A DNA stretch of 64,000 nucleotides, from assembly GCF_000003815.2 (NCBI RefSeq), contig NC_049996.1:2013954-2077953 (forward strand), written 5' to 3'. The notes under the pieces are model-generated. The model ran no database searches and was not told where the DNA came from. It saw only the letters and a program-made list of their open reading frames with translations. The translations under genes were made by a program, and so were the position numbers. Positions within the stretch are counted from its first letter, which is position 1. The number at the start of each line of letters is the position of its first letter. Below, one piece after another: positions 40,801 through 46,800 of the stretch. The DNA comes from Branchiostoma floridae (taxonomy: Eukaryota > Chordata > Leptocardii > Amphioxiformes > Branchiostomatidae).

Positions 40801-43800
40801 AAAAGAAGAAACAAACTTATCATCCTTATTACTAAAACAAGTATCAAACTTAGTACATATGCAGATTATGAATATAGAATGAAATAATTGGCATCCTAAT
40901 TTCTAGAACAATAAGAGCTAGCCTAAATCATTGATATTGTATTACAATCGAGTGGGGCTAATTATGAGTTTCGGCATTTTTTCTTATGACAAAGCAGTCT
41001 TTCATATATTTGCCTATTTTAGCATTGTGGGAGTTATTACATCTGGATATATAATCAAATCTGTCTGTATCATTGAGTCTCTTAAAATCTGTTGTATTTG
41101 ATTCGAGGAATGTGAATAACTCACTACGTGAAACATTGTACCTACTGCACATCATGACAAAGTGAAATTCATCTTCAATTTGCTTTGGACAGAATGGGCA
41201 AAACCTTTGGTCAGGCGCTACATTATGATACCTGCCTGTTTCTATGTTCAATTTATGACTGCTGATTCTTAACTGGGTTATCGCTTTACGAATTTCAAAG
41301 TTATATATATCATAAAAGTATGTCTCTTCTTCATAACACTTTTTCGATTTGTTAAGAAAAGACAGTTTTGAATTGCTTTTTATGCGACTAAACCACTCCT
41401 GTATAAATGTATCTTGTAGACGGTAGCGAAGTTGGTCGGCAATGTAATCTAGTTTATACGACTCAGGTTTCACCCATATATGTCCAAAGCCATGGTAATT
41501 GAGAATGTCTTTAACATGATTAATCCAGTCATGATCACCAGTAAATACAGTATTGTATGCATCGCGAAGCAGAGAGTCCTCAGGTAAGTTTACCAAACGG
41601 TGCCAGTATTTAATGAGCTGAATTTTAGCAGATATCATAATATCTGAGATAATACCAATTGTGTTTTGCAACATGTAAGCAGAATCTGTGCTAAAACCAA
41701 TACACCTTGTTTCAAGCTTGTTGTGACTATGTTACAGGTGCTGCATAGACTGAAAGAGTAGAGGCTAGCAGTTTCATTGTCTAAAAGAATGCTTTGTAAC
41801 ATGTATTTTGCAGTGATCTCAGCAATTCCTTCTTTGCTGAGCTAGCGGAGATGCGGGGTTCCAACTGGACTGATGTGACCTTCCAACGGTTCAGTTACAT
41901 GGCTGAACTGTAAGTTTTAAGATGTTGTTTTAAAGTCTTGTTCTCCCCTTTATCAATATGCAGAAACTGTTTCTTTTTTGTAACCCTTTGGCTGCTCATC
42001 CTGACATTTAAATTCTGCATTTTGTTTTTTTCAGTGTTCTGAAGAACGTTGGACTGTGGACTCTGACAAACGAGATATTCCTAAATCTGAAGAACCTGCT
42101 TGTGCTGTAAGTCACATTTGGCTTAATACTTGGTACAGTACATTTGTAAACATTCAAAGAATATTTTCTATGTTGATAAGGGTGTATAGTGGATATAATC
42201 TTGTATTTACTGAAGTTATCATATGAAGTTTCCACAATATATTGTTGTGATATATGGGACTAATGATGATGATGATGATAGTGTTGAACTTTCCAACATT
42301 TTATGGTTCAAAGAATAATGGAGTTACAAAGCCATTAGAAGGGCCATTATTTGTGATAAAAAGTCAAACTCTTATTTCTATACTTGGTACTGAAATGCCA
42401 TCCAGACAACAATTTTCATCCATATGACAGCTTTGAAGCATACAGTCAAAACTGTTCTAGAAGACCACTTAAGCTTAGGTCACAATTGGAAAAAGGGGCC
42501 CTGCCACAAAATTCACAGGCTGCTTTTTGGCACTTTCGGTCGTGACCCTTATGTGGCCCCGTGGGACATACACTTGATGAACCCTGGACTTTGTGGACAG
42601 TTGGACGTTTTGTAGAAGTCTGATAGGTTGATTGTATAGGTTTGACTGTAATAACTAAAGCAACATGTCTCAAATATTTTGTTACAGGGATCTGAGCTAC
42701 AATATGCTCACTGCTGTTGTGAATGAACCATTCGCAGACCTTCAAAGGCTTAGGACCCTGTGAGTGAATCTGTATAAAATTATGAAATATGCTTTTAACA
42801 TTTATCAGCCCTACTGACGCCTTACTAAGAAGTATTTTTCAATGCCCCTGGAGCCCTCTAGGCAGCTCACGCCTTCGGCGTGAGTCTCGCGGGCACTCGA
42901 TGGTCCCTCAAGTACTAAAAAGAACCCCCCCCCCCAACCAAAATCCTGGCTACGGGCCTGTAACATCTATTATCATAATACCGGTACGTTTACGACGATT
43001 TCTCTAGCCATACTGATTTGACAAATTGTCAACGCATCATTTTCTCCAGTTACATGTTGCTGTTATAGGTTACCCTTGCCACTTCTTCTGTGTAACTTTT
43101 CTGCCACTCTTGTCCTGCTAAAAGCGTAATATTGTAATTGTAACACGCCGCGGAATTACACAGCGAACGGGCGCGTGGTTGGGAGGGGGTACAAAATACC
43201 GGTAGGAAGAAACACGGCACAATATTAACTGCCGCTATGTACATTTATACATCCTCTGATGTTCCTTCCTTTTCTGTCAGTAAATGCATAAAACATAAAC
43301 CTGCATGAGCATACAAAATGTCATGAGAAAACGGACGTATACTGTCAAGAATTTTCATTTAACTTCTGTCCGTCACAACCGCTATGACGTAACACTTCAC
43401 TGCTAGCGTAGATATAAAAATGGCGGGAAAATGGCTGCGTACGTTCAATTTTGCCCATTCAGTCGTAGATCCGGGCTATTATGCAACGGTTCTTCACACT
43501 TTTACATGAGTTGTAGGTCACCAACAGAAATTCAAGATTGTTGTTGAATCATGTTCGTCTTGTGCCGTGAGCATGTGTAATTATGATCTATATAAATTTG
43601 GCAATGAATGTGACAGTGTGTTTGTCCCACGACGAGCTGCCTACCCCGAAATTTAAAAAAAAGTATACTGAAAACTTTTGGCCTTGTTGTCTTCGAATGC
43701 ATTGTTATCGATGCTTTGTAAATGGTGTATTGGACACCTAGATGTCTGAAGTGTGCACAGCTCAGAAATAACTATTGTTGCATGTGTAGATCTCTATAAG

Positions 43801-46800
43801 TTCCAGTATTTTTAATCTACCGGTATAAGTCTTACTACCGGTATTATGCCAATGCATGTTATATGAAAGAATATGTTTGAGTAAGAATTAACAGAGCAGT
43901 AGTTTATTAGGCTAGACCATGTGAAGGTAAACACTATCTATTTGTTTGCAAATGTAGCCTTTTCTAGTATTTATTTTTATTGTCTGACACTGTGTTTCAG
44001 AAACCTACGTGGAAACAGAATCAAGAATATAGAATCTGGAGTCTTCGCACCACTGAGAGATCTGAATGAACTGTAAGTTGATGACATATGTAATTAAAAG
44101 GAAAAGTTAAAGTTCCACACTTGGTGGTAATTATGGCAGTGCCCATCTCTGATTCAAAGCCCTTGGGCCACACAACTTTGTGCAAATCACTAAAGCAGGG
44201 GACTAGACCATTGGTAATTGTGTTTGTGTGTTGAATTCCTATATATAATTATGCATACTTTCTCAAAGCAGAGAAAGTATGTATGATTGTTCCATTTTTA
44301 AATGCTGTGGTATGACTTGACTTGGGATTGGACTTATTACCTAACCAGCATACCATTGCACTGGATTCTCCAATGGAACCTACATTTTTTTCAGTTCTAG
44401 TTACTAAGAGAATGAGTTGCTAATCAAATGACTTGCCTGCCCTTCTTAGTACCGGGTACTAAATAAATGTCTTGTTTACTCATACTTTGTAAAGTGAGTG
44501 GTTTCGGTGACACATTTTCGCCTCAATTCTCATGGAGTTTATGGTCATATGGTCATAGAATGGATTAGTTATTTTCTTCTTTAAAGAAATAACATTTATG
44601 TTTATTACCTTGTAACATTTGTATCTTCCAGGCATATACAAGAGAACCTGTTGCAAGTGTACAAACTGGACCTATTCAGTGGCCTAACAACTGTCACTGA
44701 GCTGTGAGTGTTTCCAAAACATAAGATACAGTCAAACCACCACCAATTATAAGCTACATTAACAAAACAGCCACAGACAATTTTACACAGTCCCTTTCTC
44801 TAGAGCAACCACCCTCATTTTCATGGTCCCTTGAGTGGTTGTTGACACCCAGTTTGACTGTTTTGGTAGAAATCATTCTGAATCAAAGTTAAACTGTAAC
44901 TTTTAACATAGAATTTGACCCTCCCAAATATCTTACATTCTTCAAGCGATTATTGCCAAGATTGACTGTGCATTATACCTTTTATCATTTTACAGCCATT
45001 GCTTGTACATGTACAAGTGATGCAAAGTGAATGAAATTACAGAAAATCTATGTAATACTAGTGTGATATTGTAAATATGGCACAAGTTTATAGGAATCGA
45101 CCACTATGGTAGTTTAATAGTGTTTAATAATATTTAGCAATTTAGGAGTAGAGAGTTTTTTCCAGTTTTTTTTTACTTGCCATGCTTGTGCAATATGCGT
45201 CATTAACAATTCTGAACTTTTGGTTATCATTAATGATCATATGATTAACGCAATATATAAATATACCTCCACATGTTTCAAAAAGAGAGAAAAACATTAA
45301 CGGATTAGTAGGGATTAACGATTCATAGTATATGATGTTTCCTATAGAAATACACAATGTATTAGTTATTTTTCTTATCTAATCTAGTTTAAAATTTCTC
45401 TATAAGCTTAGTTTTTCCTTTCCATACATTAGACCACATATGAGTCCTTTGTGTATTTAGCACACAGGCCTGAACATGCAATGAATATTATTATTAATTT
45501 GGATGTAGTGCTTGCTTGAAAACAGCTCAGGCTCAATGCAAGAATAATTTATTAGGCATATCTTTTATTTTCTTGCTATTCCGTGTTTCAGGCATACAGA
45601 CAGTTACCAGCTCATCTGCATCGCTCAACAAGAGGCTGGTCTGAAGCTGAGGACGTTCACCCCACCAAAGGATGCCATCGCCTCATGTGATAACCTCATT
45701 GAAAACAGAGTGAGAATAGTCTTTAGTTATCATTTGATATAATAATAATAGTTTATTGCAAATTCATGCCCAAGGGCTGATTGCAGATAACATAAAAGGA
45801 GACAAACAAACGAACAAAAAAACAAACAGTGTAGAACAGTATAGAATATGTCTACTCTAGTCGGAAATCATCATCATCATCTGGGCGTGCTGGTTGCACT
45901 AACTCTAAACTGTAACTTTTTGGGTTCGACTTCTTTTCATGAGACAGTGGAAGACGAAGGATCCCACCTTTCCTATAATATGTGGGTTCTGTGATGTGAT
46001 TCTCTCCCAGCAAATTTCGGGATTAATATTTACTTTACATTAAATGTGGGTAGAAGTGAAAAGAATGGGTCTGGGGGTTAAAAGGTAAACTTATAAGGTA
46101 GTCCATAGTGTTTTTTTAGACTATAGGGGCAGTGGGTTGCTACCTACTGTGTCCAGGACATTATTCTACCGTCTTTTACCTCCCCAACTGATATCAGGTA
46201 CCTATTTTTATACCTGAGTGGAGTGAAGAAAGTTGCAGTTGTTTTGTAAAAACACAACGTCTAGCAAGTAATACCAGTAAATGAATCCAAGACTTCTTGG
46301 TCTCACGTCTGGGCCTTTCAAAAACAGGGTTTATCAGTTGTACAATCAAAGTTACTATTGACAGTCAATAAAGATATGGGAAGGCTATAGTATTTATAGT
46401 AACCAAAGCAAGTGTATTGGTACTTGATTAGTCAATGAGATAAATGCACCTGGCATTAACTGCTTGGAGTTGTCTTATCAAAGAGCTTTTCCTTAATCTA
46501 AACACTTCTCACAGATCAACATATCATTTTCCAGGAGCTGCGGATTGTCCTGTGGGTACTGGGCTGGTTTGCCTTCCTCGGGAACATCCTGTTCATCGTG
46601 CGACGTCTGGTCAAACAGAAAGGCGCCCTGAAAAAAATCAAGATCCTGGACTTCACTTTCCTGAACCTTCACATAGCTGATGCAATCATGGGCGTGTATT
46701 GCATCATCATTGCCTCTGCGGACGAGCACTACCGCGGACGCTACATCGAAAACGCAGAGGCATGGAAGCAAGGAGGGCTCTGCCAGTTTACAGGGTTCTT